From an uncultured Prevotellaceae bacterium (lineage in GTDB: Bacteria; Bacteroidota; Bacteroidia; Bacteroidales; Bacteroidaceae), in assembly GCA_947168395.1 (NCBI GenBank), contig CAMVLT010000005.1:82039-146038 (forward strand): a stretch of 64,000 nt of DNA. The letters run 5' to 3'. Below, one piece after another: positions 1 to 8,973 of this stretch (within the stretch, counting starts at the first letter, position 1; each line of letters starts with the position of its first letter). Below the pieces are notes generated by a model, which saw nothing but the letters and a program-made list of their open reading frames with translations, had not been told where the DNA came from and ran no database searches. The position numbers and the translations under genes were made by a program.

Positions 1-1874
1 GCACCTATTTTAATAATGGCAAGGCTACTGCCGACATGATGCAGATAATGGACGGGGAGTTCCAATATGCTCAGAACGAACTCTACCAGTCGGTCATCAT
101 GCCTTACGGCAACGGGGCTTACCAGATGACGGTGTTCCTGCCGCGCTATGGCAAGACGCTCGACGACGTGGTGGCCAAGCTGAACGGCGAGAACTGGATG
201 TCGGCAGGATACAGTGACTATAACCTCTTCTTAGGGTTCCCGCGCTTCGAGACCGAGACCGATGTGGACTTAAAGCCGATCATGTCGGCGCTGGGCATGC
301 CCTCGGCGTTCATTCAGAGCGAGGCACAGTTTCCCAACCTCTGCTACTGGGGCGACAGCGAGGACAACGTGAAGGACGACATTTTCATAGACCTAATGAA
401 GCAGGTGGCCAAGATTAAGGTCAACGAGGAAGGCTCCGAGGCGGCTGCCGTCACCGTCATCGGTTTGACAGAAAGTGCCTCCGCCGGTTATGCCGAGTTT
501 ATTGCCGACCGTCCGTTCCTTTACGTCATCAGCGAACGTTCGACGGGTGCCATCTTCTTCATTGGCCAGTACATGGGTGAGCCGCTGACGAACGTGCGTC
601 ACGATGTCAGCCTGACCGCCGAGGAGAAGGAGTTGGTGAAGTCGAACAACGACTTCGCCATCAATCTGATGCGCGAGGCCCGCACCGAGGACAGTCAGAT
701 ACTGTCGCCGCTGAGCATCACCTACGCCCTCGGCATGCTGAATAATGGTGCCGAAGGCAAGACGCAGCAGGAAATCAACAAGGTGCTTGGCTTTGGCGAG
801 GCTGGAGCCGAAGCCATCAACCAGTTCTGCCGCAAGATGCTGACCGAGGCACCGACACTCGATGCAGAGACCACCGCCGAGATAGCCAACACCATCATCG
901 TGAACAATCACTGGAACTATGAGCTGCAGCAGCCGTTTGTGGAGCAGGCGCAGCAGTATTACGACGCAACGCCCGAGGCCTGCGACTTCTACGACGATGC
1001 CACCCGCGACGTCATCAACCAGTGGGGCAGCGACCATACGCACGGCATGATTAAGGAAGTGCTGTCGGAGCAGGAGTTCGAGTTGGGCAAGGATTATGTG
1101 AGCTACCTGATGAATGCCCTCTACTTCAAGGGCAAGTGGGCTCATCCGTTCAAGAAGGAGAACACCCGCGAGGAGTCGTTCAACGGCGGCATCAACGTGC
1201 CGATGATGTCGCTGCATGGCGAGTTTGAATATACGGAGAACGACCTGTATCAGGCCATCAAGCTGCCCTATGGCAACGGAGCCTACCTGATGACCGTATA
1301 TCTGCCGCGAAAGGGCAAGACTATAGGCAACGTATTGGAGCAGATGGACGGCAAGAACTGGCAGTTTACTGCCGGCGACTGGGACGTGGCTCTGAAGCTG
1401 CCCCGCATAGAGACCAACACTAACGTGAACCTCAATCCCATCATGTCGGCCTTAGGCATGCCCACGGCCTTTAATTCGGATGATGCGGAGTTTCCCGATT
1501 TCTGCAATTGTCCGACCTACATTGGCCTGATGAAGCAGGTTGCCAAGATCAAGCTCGACGAGGAAGGCACAGAGGCAGCTGCCATCACCATTATTGGAAT
1601 GGATGCGACAGGTATGCCGCGAACTGCCGAGTTCTACGCTACACGCCCGTTCCTATATATTATAAGTGAGCGGAGCACGGGCACCATCTTCTTCATCGGC
1701 CAGTACACGGGCGACGGTACGACGGGAGTCGCTGAAATTGAGAGCAAGAGAAATGCAGGAAACGAGAACTATTATAACCTGAACGGGCAGCGGCTGCAAG
1801 GGCCGCCCGCCAAGGGAATCTACATCAAGGATGGCCGGAAGTTTATGCGTCGGCAAACACCATTCCGTCGTTGA
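1..1874 (+). CDS. Tandem serpin (two serpin domains), 5' end outside window
   Basis: The reading frame is open from base 3, upstream of the first ATG at 36, so the start lies outside the window. Counting from that ATG, residues 1-190 are the C-terminal half of one serpin domain and about 205-575 a complete second one. Each has a serpin hinge (EEGSEAAA in domain 1, EEGTEAAA in domain 2) and the closing block RPFLYxISERSTGxIFFIGQY. The reactive loops between hinge and RPF differ: VTVIGLTESASAGYAEF against ITIIGMDATGMPRTAEF, so the domains may trap different proteases. The tail YYNLNGQRL...GIYIKDGRK is a Bacteroidetes C-terminal motif seen on exported proteins, so a surface or periplasmic site is inferred. 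Serpins inhibit serine or cysteine proteases by loop cleavage and insertion. The 3' end overlaps luxS by 32 bp tail to tail. Confidence 0.9.
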   Translation, partial: TYFNNGKATADMMQIMDGEFQYAQNELYQSVIMPYGNGAYQMTVFLPRYGKTLDDVVAKLNGENWMSAGYSDYNLFLGFPRFETETDVDLKPIMSALGMPSAFIQSEAQFPNLCYWGDSEDNVKDDIFIDLMKQVAKIKVNEEGSEAAAVTVIGLTESASAGYAEFIADRPFLYVISERSTGAIFFIGQYMGEPLTNVRHDVSLTAEEKELVKSNNDFAINLMREARTEDSQILSPLSITYALGMLNNGAEGKTQQEINKVLGFGEAGAEAINQFCRKMLTEAPTLDAETTAEIANTIIVNNHWNYELQQPFVEQAQQYYDATPEACDFYDDATRDVINQWGSDHTHGMIKEVLSEQEFELGKDYVSYLMNALYFKGKWAHPFKKENTREESFNGGINVPMMSLHGEFEYTENDLYQAIKLPYGNGAYLMTVYLPRKGKTIGNVLEQMDGKNWQFTAGDWDVALKLPRIETNTNVNLNPIMSALGMPTAFNSDDAEFPDFCNCPTYIGLMKQVAKIKLDEEGTEAAAITIIGMDATGMPRTAEFYATRPFLYIISERSTGTIFFIGQYTGDGTTGVAEIESKRNAGNENYYNLNGQRLQGPPAKGIYIKDGRKFMRRQTPFRR

Positions 1875-2337
1875 GGGTGACCTGGAGCTTGGTGTACTCG
1901 CTGTGGAAGTCGTGCTCGAGGCGATCGAGGTAGCGGCGGCTCTCCCATTTGCACATCGGCAGGTCGTGGAGCAGGCAGTTGCCGCATGTCTGCGGTGTCG
2001 TGGCAGGCACCTCCGTCTGGGTGAGAATCCACTGGAGGCACTCAATGGTCAGGCGGCGCATGTCCTCGACGTTATAAGTTCCAATCATAATGATATACAT
2101 ACCTGTGAGACAGCCCATAGGGCCGACGTACACCACATCGTCCTTCGCCTCGGAGTTACGGAACCAGGTAGCCATGAGGTGCTCCATGCTGTGCATGGCA
2201 GCTGGGGCAATGGCCGGCTCCTTGTTGGGTTCGGTGATGCGCAGGTCGAACGTGGTGAAACCTTTGTCCTCGCGTGAGACGTAGATGCCCGGCTTCAGCT
2301 GGGTGTGGTCGATGGTGAAACTTTGTATGACTTCCAT
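1843..2337 (-). CDS. luxS: S-ribosylhomocysteine lyase (LuxS)
   Basis: This 164-residue protein has the family length. LuxS cleaves S-ribosylhomocysteine to homocysteine and the autoinducer-2 precursor DPD, in the cytoplasm, as part of the activated methyl cycle. The metal site is visible as HSMEH (H49, H53, with catalytic E52) and C118 in TCGNC; the second catalytic cysteine is C76 in VGPMGCLTG. The gene has its own promoter in the palindrome at 2386-2418, shared with the divergent YfhO gene. Its last 32 bp overlap the serpin gene tail to tail, so transcripts from the two genes would be complementary there. There is no pfs neighbour in the window. Confidence 0.97.
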   Translation of the reverse strand: MEVIQSFTIDHTQLKPGIYVSREDKGFTTFDLRITEPNKEPAIAPAAMHSMEHLMATWFRNSEAKDDVVYVGPMGCLTGMYIIMIGTYNVEDMRRLTIECLQWILTQTEVPATTPQTCGNCLLHDLPMCKWESRRYLDRLEHDFHSEYTKLQVTLNDGMVFADA

Positions 2338-2385
2338 AATACAGCTACAATTATTTATGTTTTCGATATTTTCTGAGGTTTAGGC

Positions 2386-2418
2386 TGCAAAGGTACGAAA
2401 AATTTTCGTACCTTTGCA
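2386..2418. promoter_or_regulatory. Palindromic divergent promoter, luxS / YfhO gene
   Basis: Two perfect 16-bp arms (2386-2401 and 2403-2418) face each other across one base. Each arm contains a Bacteroidetes -7 element TACCTTTG: 2409-2416 reading right toward the YfhO gene and 2388-2395 on the minus strand toward luxS. Expected starts are about 5 nt beyond each element, giving leaders of roughly 23 nt and 46 nt. Because the two promoters lie back to back inside one palindrome, polymerase bound at one should exclude the other (inference). Confidence 0.75.
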
Positions 2419-2443
2419 CGCGAATTATAAAAACTTGCGATTT

Positions 2444-4951
2444 ATGACGATGATTAAGAAGTGGCTACCCGACGTGTTGGTAGTGTTATTATTTGCCGTA
2501 GTGGCTTTTGCCTATTTCTTCCCTGCCGACACGGAGGGTCGCATCTTGTTCCGTCACGACTCCTCGGCGGGCCGTGGAGCTGGTCAGGAACAGTTGGAGT
2601 ATTATCAGCGCACGGGTGAGCGTACGCGCTGGACGAATGCCCTGTTCAGCGGCATGCCTACGTTCCAGTCGGCACCGTCGTACAACAGTACCGACACGCT
2701 GTCGACGGCCATCAATGCCTACCACCTGTGGCTGCCCGAGAACGTGTGGTACGTGTTTGTCTACCTGTTAGGCTTCTATATCCTGCTCCGTGCCTTCGAC
2801 TTCCGCTGGTACTTGGCGGCGTTGGGTTCGGTGATGTGGGCCTTCTCCACCTATTTCCTGATTATCATTGCCGCCGGCCACATCTGGAAGGTGTGGGCCC
2901 TGGCCTACCTGCCGCCGATGATAGCGGGCGTGGTGCTGGCCTACCGGGGTAGGTACCTGTGGGGACTCATCCTGACGGCCCTGTTCACGGCCTTCGAGGT
3001 GTATGCCAACCATGTGCAGATGACGTATTACTACCTGTTCATCATCTTCTTCATGGTGCTGGCCTACTTGGCCGAGGCCATCCGCGAGCACCGTATGGCC
3101 CGCTTCCTGAAAGCTACGGCTGTGTGCGTGGTGGGTGGAGCCGTGGGCATCCTGGTGAACCTGTCGAACCTTTACCACACTTGGCAGTACAGCCAGGAGT
3201 CGATGCGCAGCAAGAGCGAGCTGGTGAAGAAGAACACGGCCAACCAGACCAGCAGCGGGCTGGAGCGCGACTACATCACGCAGTGGTCGTATGGCATCGG
3301 CGAGACCTGGACGCTCCTGGTGCCCAACACGAAGGGGGGGGCCTCGCAGCCGTTGGCCATGAACAAGACGGCGATGGAGCATGCCGATAATAATTATATA
3401 GGTATATACCAGCAGCTTGGCCAGTACTGGGGCGAGCAGCCCGGAACGCAGGGCCCCGTCTATGTGGGCGCCTTCGTGCTGTTCCTGTTTGTGCTGGGGC
3501 TGTTTATTGTCAAGGGGCCTATGAAGTGGGCGCTCTTGGCGGCTACGGTGCTCAGTATCATGCTGTCGTGGGGTAAGAACTTCATGGGGCTTACCGACCT
3601 GTTCATCGACTACATGCCCATGTATGCCAAGTTTCGCACGGTGGCCTCCATTCTGGTCATCGCCGAGTTCACCATCCCCCTGTTGGCCATGATGGCGCTG
3701 CGGGAATTGCTACGTGAAGAGCGTATCAGCACTCACCTGAAGTACATCTGGATTTCTTTCGCCCTTACCGGTGGCATCTGTCTGCTCTTTGCCCTGATGC
3801 CCGGCCTGTTCTTCAGCAGCTTCGTGTCGACCAGCGAGATGCAGGCCATGTCGCAGTTGCCTTCCGAGCATCTGCAGCCGCTGATAGCCAACCTGACGGA
3901 GATGCGCAAGGCCATGTTCACCAGCGACGCCTGGCGCTCGTTCTTCATCATCGTCATCGGCGTGGGCTGCCTGTTGCTCTACAGGGCCAGGAAGCTGAAG
4001 GCCGGATACATGGTGGGAGTGTTGGTGGTGCTCTGCCTGATTGACCTGTGGCAAATCAACAAACGCTATCTCAACGACTCGATGTTCGTGCCGAAGTACG
4101 AGCGTGAGCAGGCTCAGCAGAAGACCGAGACCGACGAAGTCATCCTGGCCGACAAGGCACTGGACTACCGCGTGCTGAACCTGGCATCGAACACGTTCAA
4201 CGAGAACGAGACCAGCTACTACCACAAGTCGGTAGGTGGCTATCATGCCGCCAAACTGCGCCGTTACCAGGAACTGATCGAGGCTTATATCTCGCCCCAG
4301 ATGCAGGGTGCGTTCAAGGCGGTGGCTGAGGCTACGGGCGACATGACGCAGGTGGCTGGCGACAGCATCTACCCCGTGATCAATATGCTCAACACCAAGT
4401 ACTTCATCCTGCCCTTGCAGGACGGTAAGACCGTGCCGGTGGAGAATCCCTACGCCTACGGCAATGCGTGGTTCGTCAACGACGTGAAGTTTGTGGATAA
4501 TGCCAACCAGGAACTCGATGCCTTGGGCAAGCTTGACCTGCGCCACGAGGCGGTGGCTGATGCCAAATACCGCGAACTGCTGAAGCCCGTGGCCGAGGCA
4601 GAGTCTGATTCGGCCAGCATCGTCACGATGACCGCCTACGAACCAAACCGCCTGACATACGATGTGACGTCGGCCAAGGGTGGGGTAGTGGTGTTCTCGG
4701 AAATCTTCTATCCCGGCTGGACGGCTACCATCGATGGCCAGGAGGCAGAGTTGGGACGTGTGGACTACGTGCTGCGTGCCCTGACCGTCAGTCCCGGCCA
4801 GCATAAGGTGGAACTGTCGTTCTTCCCGAAGTCGCTGGACGTCACCGAGTCGGTAGCCTACGCGTCGTTAGGCATGCTCCTGCTCTTGATTATCCTTGCT
4901 GTGTTCTTGACGTATAAGAGAGGCAAGAACCCGCTCACTCGTTCAGAATAA
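2444..4951 (+). CDS. YfhO-family multi-spanning membrane protein
   Basis: About 835 residues with many hydrophobic helices. The N terminus MTMIKKWLPDVLVVLLFAVV is a first membrane segment, followed by an extracytoplasmic loop with TRWTNALFSGMPTF, a family signature. About twelve helices are followed by a soluble C-terminal region (about 560-800) and one last helix. YfhO proteins resemble GT-C glycosyltransferases and in Gram-positives help glycosylate lipoteichoic acid; the substrate in Bacteroidetes is not known, so only envelope sugar transfer is inferred. I chose ATG 2444 over an upstream TTG because the TAnnTTTG element ends at 2416. ATG 2450 is the alternative start. The 3' end overlaps fucP by 17 bp tail to tail. 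Confidence 0.85.
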   Translation: MTMIKKWLPDVLVVLLFAVVAFAYFFPADTEGRILFRHDSSAGRGAGQEQLEYYQRTGERTRWTNALFSGMPTFQSAPSYNSTDTLSTAINAYHLWLPENVWYVFVYLLGFYILLRAFDFRWYLAALGSVMWAFSTYFLIIIAAGHIWKVWALAYLPPMIAGVVLAYRGRYLWGLILTALFTAFEVYANHVQMTYYYLFIIFFMVLAYLAEAIREHRMARFLKATAVCVVGGAVGILVNLSNLYHTWQYSQESMRSKSELVKKNTANQTSSGLERDYITQWSYGIGETWTLLVPNTKGGASQPLAMNKTAMEHADNNYIGIYQQLGQYWGEQPGTQGPVYVGAFVLFLFVLGLFIVKGPMKWALLAATVLSIMLSWGKNFMGLTDLFIDYMPMYAKFRTVASILVIAEFTIPLLAMMALRELLREERISTHLKYIWISFALTGGICLLFALMPGLFFSSFVSTSEMQAMSQLPSEHLQPLIANLTEMRKAMFTSDAWRSFFIIVIGVGCLLLYRARKLKAGYMVGVLVVLCLIDLWQINKRYLNDSMFVPKYEREQAQQKTETDEVILADKALDYRVLNLASNTFNENETSYYHKSVGGYHAAKLRRYQELIEAYISPQMQGAFKAVAEATGDMTQVAGDSIYPVINMLNTKYFILPLQDGKTVPVENPYAYGNAWFVNDVKFVDNANQELDALGKLDLRHEAVADAKYRELLKPVAEAESDSASIVTMTAYEPNRLTYDVTSAKGGVVVFSEIFYPGWTATIDGQEAELGRVDYVLRALTVSPGQHKVELSFFPKSLDVTESVAYASLGMLLLLIILAVFLTYKRGKNPLTRSE

Positions 4952-6254
4952 ACTGCCGCACGTATGCTTTGTGGCCGTAGCGGGCAACCACCACAAAGCA
5001 GATGAGGGGTACGAGGAACGATAAGTTGGTGGCCGGAAGTCCGGCCACCGTCCATTCTGTGTCGATGACAAGGGCCTGTATCGGCGGGAATACCGAACCG
5101 CCCAAGATGGCCATGATGAGTCCGGCACCGGCAAACTTCATGTTATCGCCGACGCCATGCAGGGCGATGCCGTAGATGGTGGGGAACATCAGCGACATGC
5201 AGGCGCTGACGGCTACCAGACAGTAGAGGCCGTTGCGGTCGGTGAAGAACACCACCCCCAGAACAGCTGTTCCGGCCAGGATGGCTAAGACAGCCAGCAA
5301 CCGGGCGGGATGGATATACTTCAGGAACCAGGTGCAGATGAAACGGCTGACGGTGAACAGCACCATCGCCAAAATGTTATACTTCTGCGACAGTATCTCG
5401 GCCGCCTTCTCCTCCATGCCCTCGGCCATGAAGATTCGTGTGCCGTATTGGATGATGAACGTCCAGCACGTCACCTGGGCACCGACGTAGAAGAACTGGG
5501 CAATGACGCCCTCGCGGTAGTTCCTGATTCCAACCAGTTCGCGCATGGCTTGGGCCACCGACTTCTTGGCAGGCACGTCACTGTCCATCGGCATCTTGCT
5601 GATTCTGATGAGCAGCAATAGTAGCAGGGCGATGGCACCGATGTAGACGTATGGCTGTATCAGTATGCCGAGGTCGTAGTCCTTGATGAGGTTGAACTGC
5701 TGTTCGGGCATATCGAGGCGGGCAGCAGAGGTCATGGGACTCATCTTCGCCTGCACGAACTCCATAGCCACCCACATGCCAAGCAGGTTACCGATGGGGT
5801 TGAACGCCTGTGCCAGGTTCAGCCGCTGTGTGGCCGTTTCCTCGCTGCCCATGCAGTAGATGTAGGGGTTACAGCTGGTCTCTAAGAACGACAGTCCGCA
5901 GGTCAGCACGAAGTAGGCCAGCAGGAAAGGGAAGTAAAAGCCGAGCGCCTTGGCAGGCAGGAACAGCAACGAGCCGATGGCAAACAGCGCCAGTCCCAGC
6001 ATGACACCCGCCTTGAATGAGTAGCGCTGAATGAACAGGGCGGCGGGGAATGCCATGATGAAGTAGCCAAAGTAGAATGCCACCGATACCATAGCGCCCT
6101 CGGTGACGCTCATACGGAAGATTTTGGAGAAGGCCTTTACCATGGGACTGGTCACGTCATTGGAAAAGCCCCACAACGCGAAGCACGTGGTAATCATTAT
6201 AAACGGCAGCACCAGGTTTGTGCCATTCTTCATCAAGAATCCTGATTTCTTCAT
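4935..6254 (-). CDS. fucP: L-fucose:H+ symporter, MFS family (FucP-like)
   Basis: 439 residues with about 12 membrane helices. It matches the FHS/FucP family: FALWGFSNDV near residues 25-34 carries the acidic residue equivalent to the FucP proton site (D33), and LSFLETSCNPY near 121-131 carries the conserved glutamate E125. FucP takes up L-fucose with protons across the inner membrane. The context supports fucose as substrate, since the divergent neighbour is the fucokinase/GDP-fucose pyrophosphorylase Fkp, and the two share a 109-bp intergenic promoter region. Together they would capture host or dietary fucose and turn it into GDP-fucose for surface glycans. Related sugars cannot be excluded from sequence alone. 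Confidence 0.88.
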   Translation of the reverse strand: MKKSGFLMKNGTNLVLPFIMITTCFALWGFSNDVTSPMVKAFSKIFRMSVTEGAMVSVAFYFGYFIMAFPAALFIQRYSFKAGVMLGLALFAIGSLLFLPAKALGFYFPFLLAYFVLTCGLSFLETSCNPYIYCMGSEETATQRLNLAQAFNPIGNLLGMWVAMEFVQAKMSPMTSAARLDMPEQQFNLIKDYDLGILIQPYVYIGAIALLLLLLIRISKMPMDSDVPAKKSVAQAMRELVGIRNYREGVIAQFFYVGAQVTCWTFIIQYGTRIFMAEGMEEKAAEILSQKYNILAMVLFTVSRFICTWFLKYIHPARLLAVLAILAGTAVLGVVFFTDRNGLYCLVAVSACMSLMFPTIYGIALHGVGDNMKFAGAGLIMAILGGSVFPPIQALVIDTEWTVAGLPATNLSFLVPLICFVVVARYGHKAYVRQFILNE

Positions 6255-6284
6255 ATTTTAGGTCGTTATTGGTCTTAGGATGGG

Positions 6285-6343
6285 CAAAAGTAACAAAAAT
6301 TATTGGTAAAAGCGCAGGTTTTGGAAAATAATTGCTAATTTTG
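6285..6343. promoter_or_regulatory. Divergent promoters, fucP / fkp
   Basis: The minus-strand element TACTTTTG (6285-6292) precedes fucP with a leader of about 26 nt. The plus-strand element TAATTTTG (6336-6343) precedes fkp with a leader of about 16 nt. Both fit TAnnTTTG. The 40-bp gap between them could hold a regulator site, but I see no clear operator there. Confidence 0.65.
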
Positions 6344-6363
6344 CCGCAAGAAACCCTTAAAAG

Positions 6364-8964
6364 ATGAAGATATTACTCTCTTTACCCCCAAATTTGGTGG
6401 AGTGTTTCCACGATATTACTGGCTTAAGCCGCCAGGACTATTTCTGTACGTGCGACCCCGTTGGCCATCGGTTAGGCAGCGGAGGCGGCACGGCGTGGCT
6501 GCTGCAGCAGGCTTGTTTAAGTGAAAAGGGAAAAGTGAACTCTTCACTTTTTGACGACTGGTTGCCGCAGGAGAAGCGCATCTTGGTGCATGCTGGCGGA
6601 CAGAGCCGACGACTGCCCTCCTACGCCGTATCGGGAAAGGTGCTGATGCCCGTTCCCGTGTTCCGCTGGGAGCGTGGCCAGCGGTTGTCGCAGACGCTCC
6701 TTGACTTGCAGCTGCCCCTGTACAAGCGGCTGATGGCGATGGCTCCCGATACGATTCACACGATGGTGGTCAGCGGCGATGTGTTCATTCGTGCCACCCA
6801 ACCCTTGCAGCCGGTACCCGATGCCGATGTGGTGTGCTATGGTCTGTGGCTTCCCGCCTCGACGGCCAGGAACCACGGCGTGTTCGTCAGCCGACGCCAG
6901 ACACCCACCGTATTGAAGCAGATGCTGCAGAAACCGTCGGTGCAGACGTTGGTTGAACTGCAGAAGGAACACTTCTATCTGACCGACATCGGCGTGTGGA
7001 TGCTGTCGGACAAAGCGGTGAGACTGCTGATGAAGAAGACCGAGACGGATGATAAATCTCAAATCAAAGAATACGACCTTTACGGTCAGTTCGGCTGCAC
7101 GTTAGGCACCGACCCTACGATTGACGACCCTGAACTGCGTGAGCTGAAGGTGGCAATCCTGCCCTTGCCCGGCGGCGAGTTCTACCACTTCGGAACCTCC
7201 CGCGAAATGATATCATCGACCCTTGCTGTGCAGAATTTAGTGAAGGACCAGCGGGAAATCATGCACCTCGACCGCAAGCCCCATCCCAGCATCTTCGTGC
7301 AGAACTCTGTCACGGAGATTGCGTTCACAGAGGACAATACTAACATCTGGATAGAGAATTCGTATGTGCCGAAGAGCTGGCACCTGACCCACGACCACGT
7401 GATAACCGGCGTGCCCCGCAACGACTGGGACATCACCCTGCAGCCGGGCGAATGTATCGACGTGGTGCCTGTCGGCGACAGCGACTACGAGGTACGGCGC
7501 TACCATATTGGCGATGCCGTCAACAGCAACGAACTGGCTGAGCGGGCCAATCTGCAACGCCTCTTTGCACAGCGGCGGGAGTTCCGCAAACAGAACTGGC
7601 CGGCACTGGCTGCCAACTGGCAGCACTCCGTGTTCTACCAGCTCGACCTCAACCATGCCGCCGAGGAGTTTCGTAAGGAACAGATACCCCTGCCACCACC
7701 CCTGCCTGCTGATGCGCCGTTGATGGCCCGTATCCACGATGCCATGTTCCGTGGTGACAGCAGGCAGGCTTTCGCTCTGCTTCGTGAAGCAATAAAAGAT
7801 GAAAGATTGCAGAAGGGAGGCGATACCTCTAACCTCTTACCTCTTACCTCTCACCTCTGCAACGACCAGATAGTCTGGGCGCGTTCCCCGGTACGCATCG
7901 ACATTGCCGGTGGATGGACGGACACGCCTCCCTACTGTCTGATGGAGGGCGGCAATGTCGTCAACTTAGCCATCGAACTGAATGGCCAACCTCCCTTGCA
8001 GGCCTACGTAAAGCCTTGTCGGAAACCGCATATCGTCCTGCGCAGCATCGACCTCGGTGCTACCGAGGTCATCGAGACCTACGAGCAGTTGGCTGATTAC
8101 AACAAAGTGGGTTCGCCTTTCTCCATTCCCAAGGCTGCCCTGACCCTTGCCGGCTTTTTGCCAGGCTCCTCCCACCCTGTTTCTCTCACCTCTCACCTCA
8201 AAGAGTTTGGCTGTGGCATCGAACTGACACTGCTGTCGGCCATTCCCGCAGGCAGTGGCCTCGGTACGTCAAGCATTTTGGCGGCAACGGTCTTGGGAGC
8301 CTTGAACGACTTCTGCAACCTCGGGTGGGACAAGAACGAAATAGGCAACCGCACGCTTATCTTGGAACAGCTGCTGACCACTGGCGGTGGTTGGCAGGAC
8401 CAGTATGGTGGGGTGCTCGGTGGCGTCAAACTGTTGCAGACGGAGCGTGGCTTCCGACAGAACCCCGTGGTACGCTGGTTGCCCGATGGTCTGTATACCC
8501 AACCTGAGTATGCCCAGTGTCACCTGTTATATTATACCGGCATCACCCGGACGGCCAAAACCATACTGGCCGAGATAGTGCGTCGTATGTTCCTCAACGA
8601 GCACGACCAGCTCGCCCTGTTACGCCAGATGAAGGAACACACGTTGCAGATGTATGAAGCCATTCAGCTGCAGGACTTCCGGCAGATGGGTCTGCTCGTC
8701 CGCAAGACGTGGGAGCAGAACCAGTTGCTCGACAGCGGCACCAATCCCCCTGAGGTGGCGGCCATTACCGACCTCATCGACGACCTGTGCCTGGGCTACA
8801 AACTGCCGGGTGCCGGTGGTGGCGGCTATCTGTATATGGTGGCCAAGGATGCCGAAGCTGCCGTCCGCATCAAAAACATCCTGAATGAGAACCGTCAGAA
8901 CCCGAATGCCCGCTTCGTCGACATGACACTCTCGAAAACCGGCCTCCAAATCAGTAGAAGTTAA
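6364..8964 (+). CDS. fkp: Bifunctional L-fucokinase / GDP-L-fucose pyrophosphorylase
   Basis: 866 residues, shorter than the roughly 949 of Bacteroides Fkp. The N-terminal pyrophosphorylase domain carries HAGGQSRRLPSYAVSGK at about 77-93. The C-terminal GHMP kinase begins near VRIDIAGGWTDTPPY and holds the ATP loop IPAGSGLGTSS near 628-638. The enzyme phosphorylates fucose and couples fucose-1-phosphate to GTP, giving GDP-fucose for capsule and glycoprotein fucosylation. Three low-complexity stretches sit in frame: about 52-63 (LSEKGKVNSSLF), 487-499 (SNLLPLTSHL) and 605-614 (PVSLTSHLKE). They are translated copies of the dispersed heptamer repeat and probably lie in surface loops. fkp appears to be first in an operon with the GSCFA gene 9 bp downstream. 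Confidence 0.95.
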   Translation: MKILLSLPPNLVECFHDITGLSRQDYFCTCDPVGHRLGSGGGTAWLLQQACLSEKGKVNSSLFDDWLPQEKRILVHAGGQSRRLPSYAVSGKVLMPVPVFRWERGQRLSQTLLDLQLPLYKRLMAMAPDTIHTMVVSGDVFIRATQPLQPVPDADVVCYGLWLPASTARNHGVFVSRRQTPTVLKQMLQKPSVQTLVELQKEHFYLTDIGVWMLSDKAVRLLMKKTETDDKSQIKEYDLYGQFGCTLGTDPTIDDPELRELKVAILPLPGGEFYHFGTSREMISSTLAVQNLVKDQREIMHLDRKPHPSIFVQNSVTEIAFTEDNTNIWIENSYVPKSWHLTHDHVITGVPRNDWDITLQPGECIDVVPVGDSDYEVRRYHIGDAVNSNELAERANLQRLFAQRREFRKQNWPALAANWQHSVFYQLDLNHAAEEFRKEQIPLPPPLPADAPLMARIHDAMFRGDSRQAFALLREAIKDERLQKGGDTSNLLPLTSHLCNDQIVWARSPVRIDIAGGWTDTPPYCLMEGGNVVNLAIELNGQPPLQAYVKPCRKPHIVLRSIDLGATEVIETYEQLADYNKVGSPFSIPKAALTLAGFLPGSSHPVSLTSHLKEFGCGIELTLLSAIPAGSGLGTSSILAATVLGALNDFCNLGWDKNEIGNRTLILEQLLTTGGGWQDQYGGVLGGVKLLQTERGFRQNPVVRWLPDGLYTQPEYAQCHLLYYTGITRTAKTILAEIVRRMFLNEHDQLALLRQMKEHTLQMYEAIQLQDFRQMGLLVRKTWEQNQLLDSGTNPPEVAAITDLIDDLCLGYKLPGAGGGGYLYMVAKDAEAAVRIKNILNENRQNPNARFVDMTLSKTGLQISRS
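6519..6552. repeat. Heptamer-type hairpin repeat inside fkp
   Basis: The sequence aagtgaaaagggaaaagtga followed by actcttcactttt forms a small hairpin (aaaagtga / tcactttt) of the GTGAAAA family found elsewhere in the window. It is translated in frame as LSEKGKVNSSLF. Confidence 0.6.
7824..7859. repeat. CACCTCT-type heptamer run inside fkp
   Basis: Consecutive near-copies of the 7-mers TACCTCT/CACCTCT are translated in frame as SNLLPLTSHL, between the pyrophosphorylase and kinase domains of Fkp. A shorter related stretch (CTCACCT twice) occurs at about 8183-8199 in the same gene. Confidence 0.55.
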
Positions 8965-8973
8965 GAGTTAAGA

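Noticed and set aside
1831..2277. Plus-strand frame over luxS as a continuation of the serpin region
   Set aside because: It is antisense to the conserved luxS gene and out of frame with the serpin, which stops at 1874.
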